A stretch of 48,683 nucleotides of DNA from Corallococcus carmarthensis (lineage in GTDB: Bacteria > Myxococcota > Myxococcia > Myxococcales > Myxococcaceae). Where the stretch lies: positions 1-48,683 of the forward strand of contig NZ_RAWE01000056.1 of assembly GCF_003611695.1 (NCBI RefSeq), read 5' to 3'. Under the pieces are notes generated by a model, which did not search any database, had not been told where the DNA came from, and worked only from the letters and a program-made list of their open reading frames with translations. Positions 16,544 to 27,998 of this stretch are shown piece after piece. Position numbers and translations under genes: made by a program. Every line of letters starts with the position of its first letter. Position 1 is the first letter of the stretch.

Positions 16544-19090
16544 ATGCCCCCCAGCCCCTCACCGGCCCCGGACTACCGGAGCCTGTTCGAAGCCTCACCC
16601 AACCCGTACCTGGTGCTGACGCCAGGGTTCGTCATCGTCGCGGTGACGGACTCGTACCTGCGCGCCACGGGGACGCGGCGCGAGGACATCCTGGGCCGCC
16701 ATATCTTCGACGTCTTCCCGGACAACCCCCAGGAAGCGGGGGCCAGCGGGGTGACCAACCTGCGCGCGTCACTGGAGCGCGTGGTGAAGACGCGCGCTCC
16801 GGACGCGATGGCGGTCCAGAAGTACGACATCCCCAGCCCCAAGTCCGAAGGAGGGTTCGAGCTGCGCTACTGGAGCCCGCTGAACTCGCCCGTGTTCGGC
16901 GAGGACGGCGCGCTGCGCAACATCATCCACCGCGTGGAGGACGTCACCGACTTCATCCACCAGCGGCACCCGGACGACGAGCAGCACCGGCAGCACGCCG
17001 CGCTCCGGGTCCGCGCGGACGAGATGGAGGGCGAAATCTTCCGGCGCGCCCAGCAGATTCAAGAGGCCAACCAGCAGCTGCGCGTCGCGAACGAGCAACT
17101 GGGGGAGCTGGACCGGCTCAAGTCGGAGTTCTTCGCCAACGTCAGCCACGAGTTCCGCACGCCGCTGACGCTGATGCTGGGCCCCACGGAGGACCTGCTC
17201 GCCGGGCGCGCGGGCCCGCTGTCGGACGAGGTCCGCAAGGAGATGGAGCGGGTGCACCGCAACGCCGGGCGCCTGCTCAAGCTGGTGAACGCGCTGCTGG
17301 ATTTGTCAAAGCTGGAGGCGGGCCCCAAGGAGGAGCGCTTCGTGCCCGCGGACCTGCCCGCGCTGACGAAGGACGCGGCCGCCAGCTTCCGCTCCGCCAT
17401 GGAGCGCGCGGGCTTGAAGCTCACGGTGGACTGTCCGCCTCTGTCCCAGCCCGTCTACGTGGCGCCGGACCTGTGGGAGCAGATCGTCCTCAACCTGGTG
17501 TCCAACGCGTTCAAGTTCACGCTCCAGGGCGGCGTCACGCTGCGCCTGCGCGAGCACGGGCAGCGGGTGACGCTGGAGGTGGAGGACACCGGTTCGGGCA
17601 TCCCCGCGCACGAGCTGCCCCGCCTCTTCGAGCGCTTCCACCGCGTGCCAGGCTCACCGTCGCGCACCGTGGAAGGCAGCGGCATCGGGCTCGCGCTGGT
17701 GCAGGAGTTCGCGCGGCTGCACGGCGGCGCCGTGTCCGCGCGCAGCACGGAGGGCGAAGGCAGCGTCTTCAGCGTGGAGCTGCCCATGGGCCATGCGCAC
17801 CTGCCGCCGGAGCGCATCCGCACCACGGCCCGGCCGCGCTCCGCGGCGCGCGAGGCCACGTCGGCCTACGTCGAGGAAGCCCTGCTGTGGAGCGCCAAGC
17901 CGAAGGACCGCACCCAGTCCTCGCACCAGCACCCGCCGGCCGCGGACGGCCAGGCCGTGAATCCCGCGCCCCGCGCGCGCATCCTGCTCGTGGACGACAA
18001 CCGGGACATGCGCGACTACATCCAGCGCGTGCTCTCCACCGAGTACGAGGTGGAGGCGGTGACGGATGGCCTGAAGGGCCTGGAGTCCGCGCTGGCCCGG
18101 CCGCCGGACCTGGTGCTGTCCGACGTGATGATGCCGAAGCTGGACGGCATGGGCCTCTTGCGCGCCCTGCGTGCCGCGCCCAACACGTGCGAGCTGCCCA
18201 TCCTGCTCCTGTCCGCGAAGGCCGGTGAGGAGGCCACGGTGCAGGGCCTGGCGTCCGGCGCGGACGACTACCTGGTGAAGCCCTTCTCCGCGGGCGAGCT
18301 GCTCGCGCGCATCGCGTCCAACCTGAAGCTCGCGAGGATGCGCGGGGAGATGGCCAACGAGCGCGCCCGCGCGGAAGGGCTGTCCGAAGCGCTGCGCGCC
18401 CGGGACGACTTCCTCTCCGTGGCGGCGCACGAGCTGCGCACGCCGCTGGCGGCCTTCCAGCTGCACCTGGAGCTGGTGGAGCGAGGCCTGGGCCGGGATG
18501 CACCGCCCAAGGCGCTGGAACGGTTGAAGCAGGCCCGGTCCTTCATCCGGCGGCTGGCGATGCTCGTGGACGTGCTGATGGACGTGTCGCAGATCACCAG
18601 CGGCCGGCTGAAGCTCACCCGCACGGACGTGGACCTGGGCGACCTGCTGGTGGAGGTGACTCGCTTCGCGGAGGAAGAGGCGCGCCGCGACGGCACGCCG
18701 CTCACCGTGGACGTGAAGGGCCCGGTGATGGGCGCGTTCGACCCGTCGCGCATCTCGCAGGTGGTGCACAACCTGGTCGCCAACGCGCTGAAGTTCGGCC
18801 GGGGCCGGCCGGTGGACGTGACCCTGCAACCGGACGGGGAAGTAGTGCGCCTGTCCGTGGTGGACCACGGCATCGGCATCAAGCCGGAGGACCGCGAGCG
18901 CATCTTCGAGCGCTTCGAGCGCGCCGTGTCCACGCACCACTACGGGGGCCTGGGCCTGGGGCTCTGGGTGTCGCGTCAGGTGGTGGAAGCGCACCAGGGC
19001 CGCATCGACGTGGAGGACACGCCGGGCGGCGGCACCACCTTCCGCGTGACGCTGCCGCTGAGGGAGCCGCCGGTGGACGTGGCCGCCTGA
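16544..19090 (+). CDS. Hybrid sensor kinase: PAS-HisKA-HATPase-REC-HisKA-HATPase
   Basis: The protein has 848 residues and no membrane segment, so it is cytoplasmic. Order: PAS domain (about 8-145, FEASPNPYLVL start), coiled linker, first HisKA with His202 in NVSHEFRTPL, HATPase (about 310-420, DTGSGIP and GSGIGLALV), receiver (about 485-600, phospho-acceptor Asp527 in LSDVMMP, Lys in VKPFS), second HisKA with His629 in VAAHELRTPL, and second HATPase (to 845, DHGIGI and GGLGLGLWV). Two complete kinase cores around one receiver allow an internal relay. The ATG at 16544 has GAGGA six bases upstream; the adjacent GTG at 16541 is too close to it. No cognate regulator adjoins. Confidence 0.92.
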   Translation: MPPSPSPAPDYRSLFEASPNPYLVLTPGFVIVAVTDSYLRATGTRREDILGRHIFDVFPDNPQEAGASGVTNLRASLERVVKTRAPDAMAVQKYDIPSPKSEGGFELRYWSPLNSPVFGEDGALRNIIHRVEDVTDFIHQRHPDDEQHRQHAALRVRADEMEGEIFRRAQQIQEANQQLRVANEQLGELDRLKSEFFANVSHEFRTPLTLMLGPTEDLLAGRAGPLSDEVRKEMERVHRNAGRLLKLVNALLDLSKLEAGPKEERFVPADLPALTKDAAASFRSAMERAGLKLTVDCPPLSQPVYVAPDLWEQIVLNLVSNAFKFTLQGGVTLRLREHGQRVTLEVEDTGSGIPAHELPRLFERFHRVPGSPSRTVEGSGIGLALVQEFARLHGGAVSARSTEGEGSVFSVELPMGHAHLPPERIRTTARPRSAAREATSAYVEEALLWSAKPKDRTQSSHQHPPAADGQAVNPAPRARILLVDDNRDMRDYIQRVLSTEYEVEAVTDGLKGLESALARPPDLVLSDVMMPKLDGMGLLRALRAAPNTCELPILLLSAKAGEEATVQGLASGADDYLVKPFSAGELLARIASNLKLARMRGEMANERARAEGLSEALRARDDFLSVAAHELRTPLAAFQLHLELVERGLGRDAPPKALERLKQARSFIRRLAMLVDVLMDVSQITSGRLKLTRTDVDLGDLLVEVTRFAEEEARRDGTPLTVDVKGPVMGAFDPSRISQVVHNLVANALKFGRGRPVDVTLQPDGEVVRLSVVDHGIGIKPEDRERIFERFERAVSTHHYGGLGLGLWVSRQVVEAHQGRIDVEDTPGGGTTFRVTLPLREPPVDVAA

Positions 19091-19113
19091 CCCGCCAGCT
19101 GAACCTGGCCAGG

Positions 19114-19135
19114 TGACCGCGCCCGCGCGCGGTCA
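19114..19135. terminator. Bidirectional hairpin between converging genes
   Basis: TGACCGCGC and GCGCGGTCA pair perfectly over 9 bp around a four-base loop, in the 61-base gap between the sensor kinase and the lipoprotein gene. The 12-base palindrome ACCTGGCCAGGT lies just before it. Confidence 0.6.
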
Positions 19136-19151
19136 GCCGAGGCACCGCGCG

Positions 19152-19472
19152 CTACTGACAGGCGGCGGCGCAGCGCGCGTTGCGGCACGTCGGGATGCAG
19201 CGGCCGCAGTCCACGCTGTCGGGAGGACAGGTCCCGTCGCACCGCACGCCCGCGCAATTCGGCCCCTCGTCGCGGTGGGTGATGGCGGTGCCCTCACCGC
19301 AGCACGCGTTCGCCACGCAGTCCGAGTCCTCGTAGCAGACCTGGCTGGAGAGCACCGGAGGGGTGTCATCCAGCGGCAGGTCCTCCACCCCGATGTCGCA
19401 CCCCGCCAGGAACCCCAGGGTGAGGCCCGCGACAGCGCGGGCAACGAAACGCAGGAGGTGGGTACGACGCAT
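19152..19472 (-). CDS. Cysteine-rich lipoprotein (106 aa)
   Basis: A lipoprotein signal with lipobox LGFLAGC gives a lipidated Cys25. The mature part is only about 80 residues but holds ten further cysteines (YEDSDCVANACCGEG, NCAGVRCDGTC, DCGRCIPTC, RCAAAC), the pattern of a small disulfide-knotted domain on the cell surface or in the periplasm. AAGGAG lies a few bases before the ATG. It precedes rho on the same strand after rho's end, so it is downstream of rho and could be read through from it. Such short Cys-rich lipoproteins are common in myxobacteria; no function is known to me. Confidence 0.78.
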   Translation of the reverse strand: MRRTHLLRFVARAVAGLTLGFLAGCDIGVEDLPLDDTPPVLSSQVCYEDSDCVANACCGEGTAITHRDEGPNCAGVRCDGTCPPDSVDCGRCIPTCRNARCAAACQ

Positions 19473-19497
19473 GGGTGGCTCCTTGGGCCGGAAGCGA

Positions 19498-21111
19498 CTA
19501 CCGGTTCATCGAGCCCAGGAACTCCGCGTTCGCCGCCGTCGGACGCATGTGCTTGAGCACGAACTCCATCGCGTCGATGGGGGTGAACGGGTGGAGCACC
19601 TGGCGCAACGCCGTAATGCGCACCAGGTCCGACTGAGACAAGAGGAGCTCCTCCTTGCGGGTGCCGGATTTGTTGATGTCGAGCGTTGGGAAGATGCGCT
19701 TCTCCATCAACTTCCGATCCAGGACGATTTCGGAGTTACCCGTGCCCTTGAACTCCTCGAAAATCACCTCGTCCATGCGGCTGCCGGTGTCGATGAGCGC
19801 CGTGCCGATGATGGTGAGGCTGCCGCCCTCTTCGATGTTGCGGGCCGCGCCGAAGAAGCGCTTGGGCTTGTGGAGCGCGTTGGCGTCCACGCCGCCGGAC
19901 AGAATCTTGCCGGACGCCGGCACCACCGTGTTGTAGGCGCGCGCCAGACGGGTGATGGAGTCCAGCAGGATGCAGACGTCGTACTTCTGCTCGACCAGGC
20001 GCTTGGCCTTGTCGATGACCATCTCCGCCACCTGCACGTGGCGCGTGGCGGGCTCGTCGAAGGTGGAGGACACCACCTCGCCGCGCACGCTGCGCTCCAT
20101 GTCCGTCACCTCCTCCGGGCGCTCGTCCACGAGCAGCACGATGAGGTAGACGTCCGGGTGGTTGCGGCTGATGGCGTGCGCGATGTTCTGCAGCAGCACC
20201 GTCTTGCCGGCCTTCGGAGGCGCCACGATGAGACAGCGCTGGCCCAGACCGATGGGACAGAACATGTCGATGATGCGCGTGGTCATCTCCGACGACTCGT
20301 GCTCCAGCTTGAGCTTGCGCGTCGGATAGAGCGGCGTGAGGTTGTCGAACAGGATGCGCTCACGCGCCGCGTCCGACATGGGGTCCGCGAAGTTGACCTT
20401 GTCCACCTTCTGGAGCGCGAAGAAGCGCTCGCCCTCGCGGGGCTGGCGGATGGGGCCCGTCACCGTGTCGCCGGGCCGCAGGTTGAAGCGGCGCACCTGC
20501 GACGGGGACACGTAGATGTCGTCCGGGGACGGCTGGTAGTCGCTGTCCGAGCTGCGCAGGAAGCCGAAGCCGTCGCTGAGCAGCTCCAGCACGCCTTCCG
20601 CGTGGACTTCGAAGCGCTTGTCCGCGATGCCACCCAGCAGCGCGAAGATGAGGTCCTGCTTCTTCAGACCCTGGTAGCCCTCGATGCCCGTGTCGTGGGC
20701 CATCTTCGCCAGGTCGACGATCTTCATCCGCTTCAGGTCATTGAGCTTGATGACCTGCATCGGGGTGCCGTCACGCTCGACCTCCGTGATGGCGGGGGAC
20801 TCGGTGGACTCCTGCGGAGCGGCCGGAGCGGCCTCCTCGGCGGGCGCCTCCTCCGTGCCGCGCAGCTCCTGGAGCTCGTCGTCGCGCACCGGGCGGGAGA
20901 TGGGCGTGAGCACCGGACGGGGCGCTTCCACGGCGACCTCGGGAGCCTCGGCCTCCTCGGCGGGAGCCTCCTCCCGACGGGCGGGCGCACGGCGCGAGCG
21001 GGGCGCGGGCTTCTCCGCCTCCTTCGCCGCGGCGCGCTTGCGACGGGGCTTCTCCTCCGCGGTGAACGAGGGCTGGACTACCTTCTCTCGGGGGGAACGG
21101 GCTTTGGCCAT
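19498..21111 (-). CDS. rho: Transcription termination factor Rho
   Basis: The protein has 537 residues, about 115 more than the E. coli protein. Residues 1 to about 105 form a Lys/Arg/Glu/Ala/Pro-rich low-complexity extension, followed by the N-terminal helix bundle ([16 protein letters not shown]), the cold-shock-like RNA domain (DGFGFLRS), the Walker A loop APPKAGKT (Lys303), Walker [13 protein letters not shown], the Q-loop/R-loop region and the HPF...DAMEF end. It is therefore an intact hexameric RNA helicase that ends transcription. The start MAKARS at 21111 is where the coding pattern begins; the open frame continues upstream. A candidate promoter lies about 210 bases upstream, leaving a long leader. 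Confidence 0.97.
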   Translation of the reverse strand: MAKARSPREKVVQPSFTAEEKPRRKRAAAKEAEKPAPRSRRAPARREEAPAEEAEAPEVAVEAPRPVLTPISRPVRDDELQELRGTEEAPAEEAAPAAPQESTESPAITEVERDGTPMQVIKLNDLKRMKIVDLAKMAHDTGIEGYQGLKKQDLIFALLGGIADKRFEVHAEGVLELLSDGFGFLRSSDSDYQPSPDDIYVSPSQVRRFNLRPGDTVTGPIRQPREGERFFALQKVDKVNFADPMSDAARERILFDNLTPLYPTRKLKLEHESSEMTTRIIDMFCPIGLGQRCLIVAPPKAGKTVLLQNIAHAISRNHPDVYLIVLLVDERPEEVTDMERSVRGEVVSSTFDEPATRHVQVAEMVIDKAKRLVEQKYDVCILLDSITRLARAYNTVVPASGKILSGGVDANALHKPKRFFGAARNIEEGGSLTIIGTALIDTGSRMDEVIFEEFKGTGNSEIVLDRKLMEKRIFPTLDINKSGTRKEELLLSQSDLVRITALRQVLHPFTPIDAMEFVLKHMRPTAANAEFLGSMNR

Positions 21112-23633
<2,522 letters not shown>

Positions 23634-23643
23634 GGCCAGAGGC

Positions 23644-23931
23644 ATGAGCACGCAGCGCCGGGTGACCCTGCGCATCCAGGGCACGGTCCAGGGCGTCTCC
23701 TACCGGGAGAGCGCCCGCCATGAGGCGCTGCGCCTCGGTGTTTCGGGCTGGGTGCGCAACCGGAGCGACGGCTCCGTGGAGGCCACGGTGGAAGGCGAAC
23801 CGGGCGCGCTGGACGACTTCATCCGCTGGTGTCACACGGGTCCCCGCATGGCGCGCGTCACGGACGTAGCGCGCACCGACGGCGGGGCCACTGGCGAGTT
23901 CCGCACCTTCACCGTGGAGCGCACATCATGA
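23644..23931 (+). CDS. acyP: Acylphosphatase
   Basis: The protein has 95 residues. The signature is complete: [11 protein letters not shown] with the phosphate-binding Arg21, and GWVRN with catalytic Asn39. It hydrolyses acyl-phosphates such as acetyl- or carbamoyl-phosphate in the cytoplasm. It follows ligA by 10 bases and its stop overlaps the next start as ATGA. Confidence 0.93.
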   Translation: MSTQRRVTLRIQGTVQGVSYRESARHEALRLGVSGWVRNRSDGSVEATVEGEPGALDDFIRWCHTGPRMARVTDVARTDGGATGEFRTFTVERTS

Positions 23932-24371
23932 CGCCCTACGCCCTGGCTTCCCTGCCGGCCATGCTGGGCATCCGGTCCGGCACCAAGGTTTCCGTCATCA
24001 ACCCCCCGCGGGGCTTCGTGCAGAAGCTCAACCCGCTGCCGGACGGGGTGGAGTTCCTCGTCACCGCCCAGACGGGGCTGGACGTCATCCTCTTCTTCAC
24101 CTCCGACGCCACGGAGCTGGTGCAGCGGCTGCCCGCGCTGTCGCGCGCCACCACCCTCAACGGCGGCATCTGGGTCTGCTGGCCCACCGGCGAGGGCGTG
24201 AAGACGCGCCTGTCCGAGGACTTCGTGCGCCAGGCGGCGCTCGACATTGGCCTCGTGGACAACAAGATCTGCATCATCGACGAGACCTGGACCGGCCTGC
24301 GGCTGGTGCGGCGTCCGCGCGGGAAGCTGGACAAGCCGGAAGGGCGCAAGCAGGCCCCCGCCCAGGCCTGA
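23928..24371 (+). CDS. DUF3052-like protein
   Basis: The protein has 147 residues. The conserved pattern [14 protein letters not shown], then [11 protein letters not shown] and the C-terminal [19 protein letters not shown] matches the DUF3052 type of small cytoplasmic proteins also found in actinobacteria. The biochemical role is not known. The start at 23928 is fixed by the ATGA overlap with acyP; the longer frame from 23829 would run inside acyP. The last 20 residues are a basic Lys/Pro/Gln tail. Confidence 0.8.
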   Translation: MTPYALASLPAMLGIRSGTKVSVINPPRGFVQKLNPLPDGVEFLVTAQTGLDVILFFTSDATELVQRLPALSRATTLNGGIWVCWPTGEGVKTRLSEDFVRQAALDIGLVDNKICIIDETWTGLRLVRRPRGKLDKPEGRKQAPAQA

Positions 24372-24944
24372 ACGTCCGTTTCCGAGCGGCTGGACGCCCG
24401 GAGGGCGGGCCCGCCCTCCATCTGCCCGACAGTGGATGAACGGGCGCATCGGGCCTTTACACACCTGGAGGGGCGTGGAAAACTCTCCGTGTTTCTGGGT
24501 GGTTGTGTGACGCCCCGCGTTGGCGGGACATCAGGCCCAGGCAGGAATTTCGACGGGTTGCGCTTCCGGTTTCCTCCGGATGCCCCTGCTGCTCCGGGGC
24601 CCCCAGACGCCCCCCCAAGGTGGCCCACGAACGGGCACCGACCGGGTGTGGAAGAGGGGGCGGACGGCACGGGCGTGGTGGGAGCCTCGAGCGCGTGAAG
24701 AGAAGCAGCCCCCCCGGTACGGTGCCGGTCGCAATGCGGGGCGACATGAACTCGGAGGAGCAGGCGGCGATGTCCTCGGCCCCCACCCAGGTGATGCGTT
24801 CTCCCTCCGGGTCTTCCGGAAGGCGTCCACACGCCGGGGGGCCACCGGCCGCCTCCCCCATCGCAGCGTGCTCGGAGGTGTGGCGTCTCGCCGCCTCCCG
24901 TCCGGTGAGGTCCCCCCTACCGCGCGCGCTACCAGGATTCATCC
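24372..24944. other. Long leader region before the ribonuclease E/G gene
   Basis: This 573-base stretch has no convincing gene; its open frames lack ribosome sites and coding bias. It starts with the perfect 20-base palindrome at 24400-24419. A second inverted repeat, GGGGCGT (24470-24476) with ACGCCCC (24510-24516), lies downstream. Ribonuclease E genes are known to be autoregulated through long 5' leaders, so a structured leader is plausible here; this is inference. Confidence 0.45.
24400..24419 (+). terminator. Perfect 20-base palindrome after the DUF3052-like gene
   Basis: GGAGGGCGGG is followed directly by its own complement CCCGCCCTCC, 29 bases after the stop. It would fold as an 8-bp stem with a four-base loop, a likely transcript end for the ligA-acyP operon. 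No T-run follows. Confidence 0.5.
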
Positions 24945-27626
24945 ATGAGCAGTGTGCTCGTCATCAACGCCGCGGGTCGGGAGACCCGGGTGGCGCTCGT
25001 CGAGGGCGGCCATATCGCGGAGTTCTACCTCGAGCGTAAGAAGGACAAGGGCGTCGTCGGAAACATCTACAAGGGTCGCGTCGTCCGGGTCCTCCCGGGC
25101 ATGCAGGCGGCCTTTGTCGACATCGGGTTGGAGAAGGCCGCCTTCCTGTACGTCAGCGACGTCGTCTACGACCCGGACTTCGCCCGCGCGCAGTTCGAGC
25201 TGACCGAGGGCGAGCACGAAGACGCCCCGGAGGTCCCCACCGAGTCCGAGGCCGACGCCGTCGAGGCCGCCGCCTCCACGGTCCCGGACGCCACGCACGC
25301 CCTGCCCGCGGGCACGGAAGCCGCCCCGGCCCCCCAGGAGCCGGTGCTCGCTCACGACGGCGCGCTGGCCCTGGACGTCCAGGCCCAGGCCGCCCCCGCC
25401 CCCCAGGGTGAGTCCGCGGAAGCGTCGCCCGAGGCCGTGAAGCCGGCTCCGGAAGCCGCCCCGGTGGAGGCCCAGGCCTCCTCCGAGCATGCCGAGCCCG
25501 TGGCCGCCGTGGAGGCCCCGGCCGAGGGTGCCGCCCAGGAGGCGCAGGTCACGGTGTCCACCGCCGCCGTGGCGGTGCCGCTGACGGAGAACGGCTCGCC
25601 CACTGTGGAAGCCCCCGTGCTGGTGCAGGAGACGCCCGCGGAGAGCGTCACCGTCGCCACGCTCACCGAGTCCGGCGCTGCGTCCACGGCGGACGGCGCC
25701 GCCGAGCCGCCGCCGCACGCGGCCGCCCTGGGCGAAATCATCCCCTCCCCCGCCGAGTCCGCCCGTGCCGCCGAGGTCTCCGGCGAGCGCCGCACGCCGC
25801 GTGAGGCGCGCGAGGCCCGCGAGCCGCGCAACCGGGAGGGCCGCGAGAAGGACAAGGAGAAGGACAAGCGCCGCCCGGAGCAGCCGCGCCGCGAGAAGCG
25901 CGACGAGGAGAAGGAGAAGCCCAAGCAGCGCAAGACGGACAAGATCGAGGACCTGCTGAAGGTCGGCCAGGAGGTGGTGGTCCAGATTTCCAAGGACCCC
26001 ATCGGCACGAAGGGCGCGCGGCTCACCTCGCACATCTCCATCCCCGGCCGTCACCTGGTGTTCATGCCCACGGTGGACCACGTGGGCATCAGCCGCCGCA
26101 TCTCCAACGAGAAGGAGCGCCGGCGGCTGCGTGAAATCGTGGACCGGCTGCGGCCGCCCGGCACGGGCTTCATCGTGCGCACCGTGGCGGAGAACGTTCC
26201 CCAGGAGAAGCTGGAGAGCGACATCCGGTTCCTCATCGAGGTGTGGAACCAGGTGGTGCGCCGCAACGAGAAGCGCGGCGGACCGGGCCTGCTGCACCCG
26301 GACCTGGACCTCATCCTGCGCGCCACGCGCGACCTGTTCGCCCACGACGTGGAGAAGCTCGTCGTGGATGACGCGGAGGAGTACGAGCGCATCCAGGGCT
26401 TCGTCACCGCGCAGGACCCGGCGCTGCGCGACCGCGTGGTGCTGCACGAGACCGACGAGCCCGTGTTCGACGCCTACGGCATCGAGCAGGAGCTGCAGCG
26501 CGCCACCCAGCGCAAGGTGTGGCTGAAGAGCGGCGGCTACCTCATCATCGACCAGGCGGAGGCGCTCACCGCCATCGACGTCAACTCGGGCCGCTACGTC
26601 GGCAAGAAGAGCCTCGAGGAGACCATCACCAAGATCAACGTCGAGGCAGCCAAGGAGATCGTCTACCAGCTCCGGCTGCGCAACATCGGCGGCATCATCA
26701 TCTGCGACTTCATCGACATGGAGAAGGCGCAGAACCGCGACAAGGTCTTCAAGTCGCTGCAGGAAGCGCTGGGCCGAGACAAGGCCAAGACGAACGTGCT
26801 GCGCATCTCCGAGCTGGGCCTGGTGGAGATGACGCGCAAGCGCGTGCGCGAGTCCATTGGCCGCGTGCTGCACGAGGACTGCCCGTACTGCGACGGCAAG
26901 GGCTTCGTGAAGACGGCGACCACGGTCGCGTACGAAATCTTCCGGGAGATCCGCCGCGAGGCGCCGGGCTACAAGGACTCCACGCTCGTCATCAACTGCA
27001 ACGCGGAGGTCGCACGGCTGTTGCAGGGCGAGGAGCGCAACGAGCTGCGGCACCTGATGGACCGCTACAACAAGTCCATCCAGGTGAAGGCGCAGCAGAA
27101 CTACCACCGCGAGCAGTACGACATCTACGGCCGGTCGGCCACGGGCCCCGAGCACAAGGTGGCCTCGTCGCCGGGCTCCGGTGACGGCGAGCTGGCGATG
27201 CAGCAGCGCCGTCCGGAGAGCAACTACGGCGGCCGGCAGGACCAGGGACGCCGCGGCGGAGGCCGGGACCGAGACCGAGAGCGGAGCGGCGGCGGTGAGA
27301 ACCGGGGTGGCGCTGAGAACCGTGGCGCCGGTGAGCGCAGCGGGGGTTCCGGCGGAGGCGAGCGCGGCGGCGGTGACCGTCGCGAGGGCCGGCGTCCCGA
27401 GCGCGGCGAGCGCGGCGGCGAACGCAACCGGGGCGGTGACCGCGAGCGTCGCGGCGGTGAAGGCCGTGGCGGCGAGAACCGTGGGGGCGAACGCGGGGAA
27501 CGGTCCGAGCGCGGCGAGCGCGGAGGCGGTTCTGGCGGGGGCAACAACGGTGGCGGCAACGGCACGCCTCCCGCGGCGTCCGGTGGCGGCTCGTCGGAGC
27601 CGTCCGGTGGGGGCAGCGAAGGCTGA
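24945..27626 (+). CDS. Ribonuclease E/G with split S1 domain and RGG tail
   Basis: The protein has 893 residues. The RNase E/G start (SVLVINAAGRETRVALVEGG) leads into an S1 domain that begins at about 38 (GNIYKGRVVRVLPGMQAAFVDIG) and resumes only at 340 (VGQEVVVQISKDPIGTKGARLTS). About 235 residues between are Ala/Pro/Glu-rich, then strongly charged (Lys/Arg/Glu). The DNase-I-like core is intact, with metal ligands Asp545 (IDVNSGR) and Asp588 (ICDFIDME) spaced 43 apart as in E. coli, and the zinc-link Cys646 and Cys649 in CPYCDGKG. From about 750 the chain is Gly/Arg-rich (RGGG, GERGG), an RGG-type RNA-binding tail. It processes rRNA and decays mRNA. rng or rne cannot be chosen by sequence alone. 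Confidence 0.93.
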   Translation: MSSVLVINAAGRETRVALVEGGHIAEFYLERKKDKGVVGNIYKGRVVRVLPGMQAAFVDIGLEKAAFLYVSDVVYDPDFARAQFELTEGEHEDAPEVPTESEADAVEAAASTVPDATHALPAGTEAAPAPQEPVLAHDGALALDVQAQAAPAPQGESAEASPEAVKPAPEAAPVEAQASSEHAEPVAAVEAPAEGAAQEAQVTVSTAAVAVPLTENGSPTVEAPVLVQETPAESVTVATLTESGAASTADGAAEPPPHAAALGEIIPSPAESARAAEVSGERRTPREAREAREPRNREGREKDKEKDKRRPEQPRREKRDEEKEKPKQRKTDKIEDLLKVGQEVVVQISKDPIGTKGARLTSHISIPGRHLVFMPTVDHVGISRRISNEKERRRLREIVDRLRPPGTGFIVRTVAENVPQEKLESDIRFLIEVWNQVVRRNEKRGGPGLLHPDLDLILRATRDLFAHDVEKLVVDDAEEYERIQGFVTAQDPALRDRVVLHETDEPVFDAYGIEQELQRATQRKVWLKSGGYLIIDQAEALTAIDVNSGRYVGKKSLEETITKINVEAAKEIVYQLRLRNIGGIIICDFIDMEKAQNRDKVFKSLQEALGRDKAKTNVLRISELGLVEMTRKRVRESIGRVLHEDCPYCDGKGFVKTATTVAYEIFREIRREAPGYKDSTLVINCNAEVARLLQGEERNELRHLMDRYNKSIQVKAQQNYHREQYDIYGRSATGPEHKVASSPGSGDGELAMQQRRPESNYGGRQDQGRRGGGRDRDRERSGGGENRGGAENRGAGERSGGSGGGERGGGDRREGRRPERGERGGERNRGGDRERRGGEGRGGENRGGERGERSERGERGGGSGGGNNGGGNGTPPAASGGGSSEPSGGGSEG

Positions 27627-27998
27627 CCCCTCGAGCGGCGCCGGGCCCACTGAGTCCGGTCCGTGAGTGACAGCGAAGGCCCGGTGGGTGCACACCCCGC
27701 CGGGCCTTCTGCATTGAACGGCGTGTGACGTGCTGGGACACGGCCTCCCGCACGGTGACCAGCCAGGCAGACAAGGTCCGTGAATGTGCCGACAACGTCC
27801 GCTTCCGTGGGGTGGGCGGGCTGGTTCGCCGGGGCCGAGTTTGACTACGGTGGCGCTTCCACACCGGGGGTGTCGTCCACCCCTTGGCCCATTTGAATCG
27901 CCCGGGATGAATCGCTCGCCTCCGCGCCTTCGCACCCTGCTGGACTCCCGCGGCCTGGCCGCCTCCGGCTGGAAGCACGCCAGGGGGGAGCGGTGAGG
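27627..27998. other. Intergenic region between the ribonuclease and yihY-like genes
   Basis: This 372-base gap holds the strong terminator at 27676-27708 and a second hairpin at 27867-27883 (GGGGTG/CACCCC, five-base loop) about 115 bases before the next start. A short frame ending at 27996 has no ribosome site and is not called. Confidence 0.5.
27676..27708 (+). terminator. Strong hairpin terminator after the ribonuclease gene
   Basis: AAGGCCCGG and CCGGGCCTT pair over 9 bp, and GGGTG/CACCC extends the stem inside around a tiny loop. TCTGCATT follows. It begins 49 bases after the stop codon. Confidence 0.7.

Noticed and set aside
27784-27996. Short plus-strand frame before the YihY-like gene
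   Set aside because: No ribosome site before either Met, Pro/Arg-rich non-coding composition; it crosses a hairpin.
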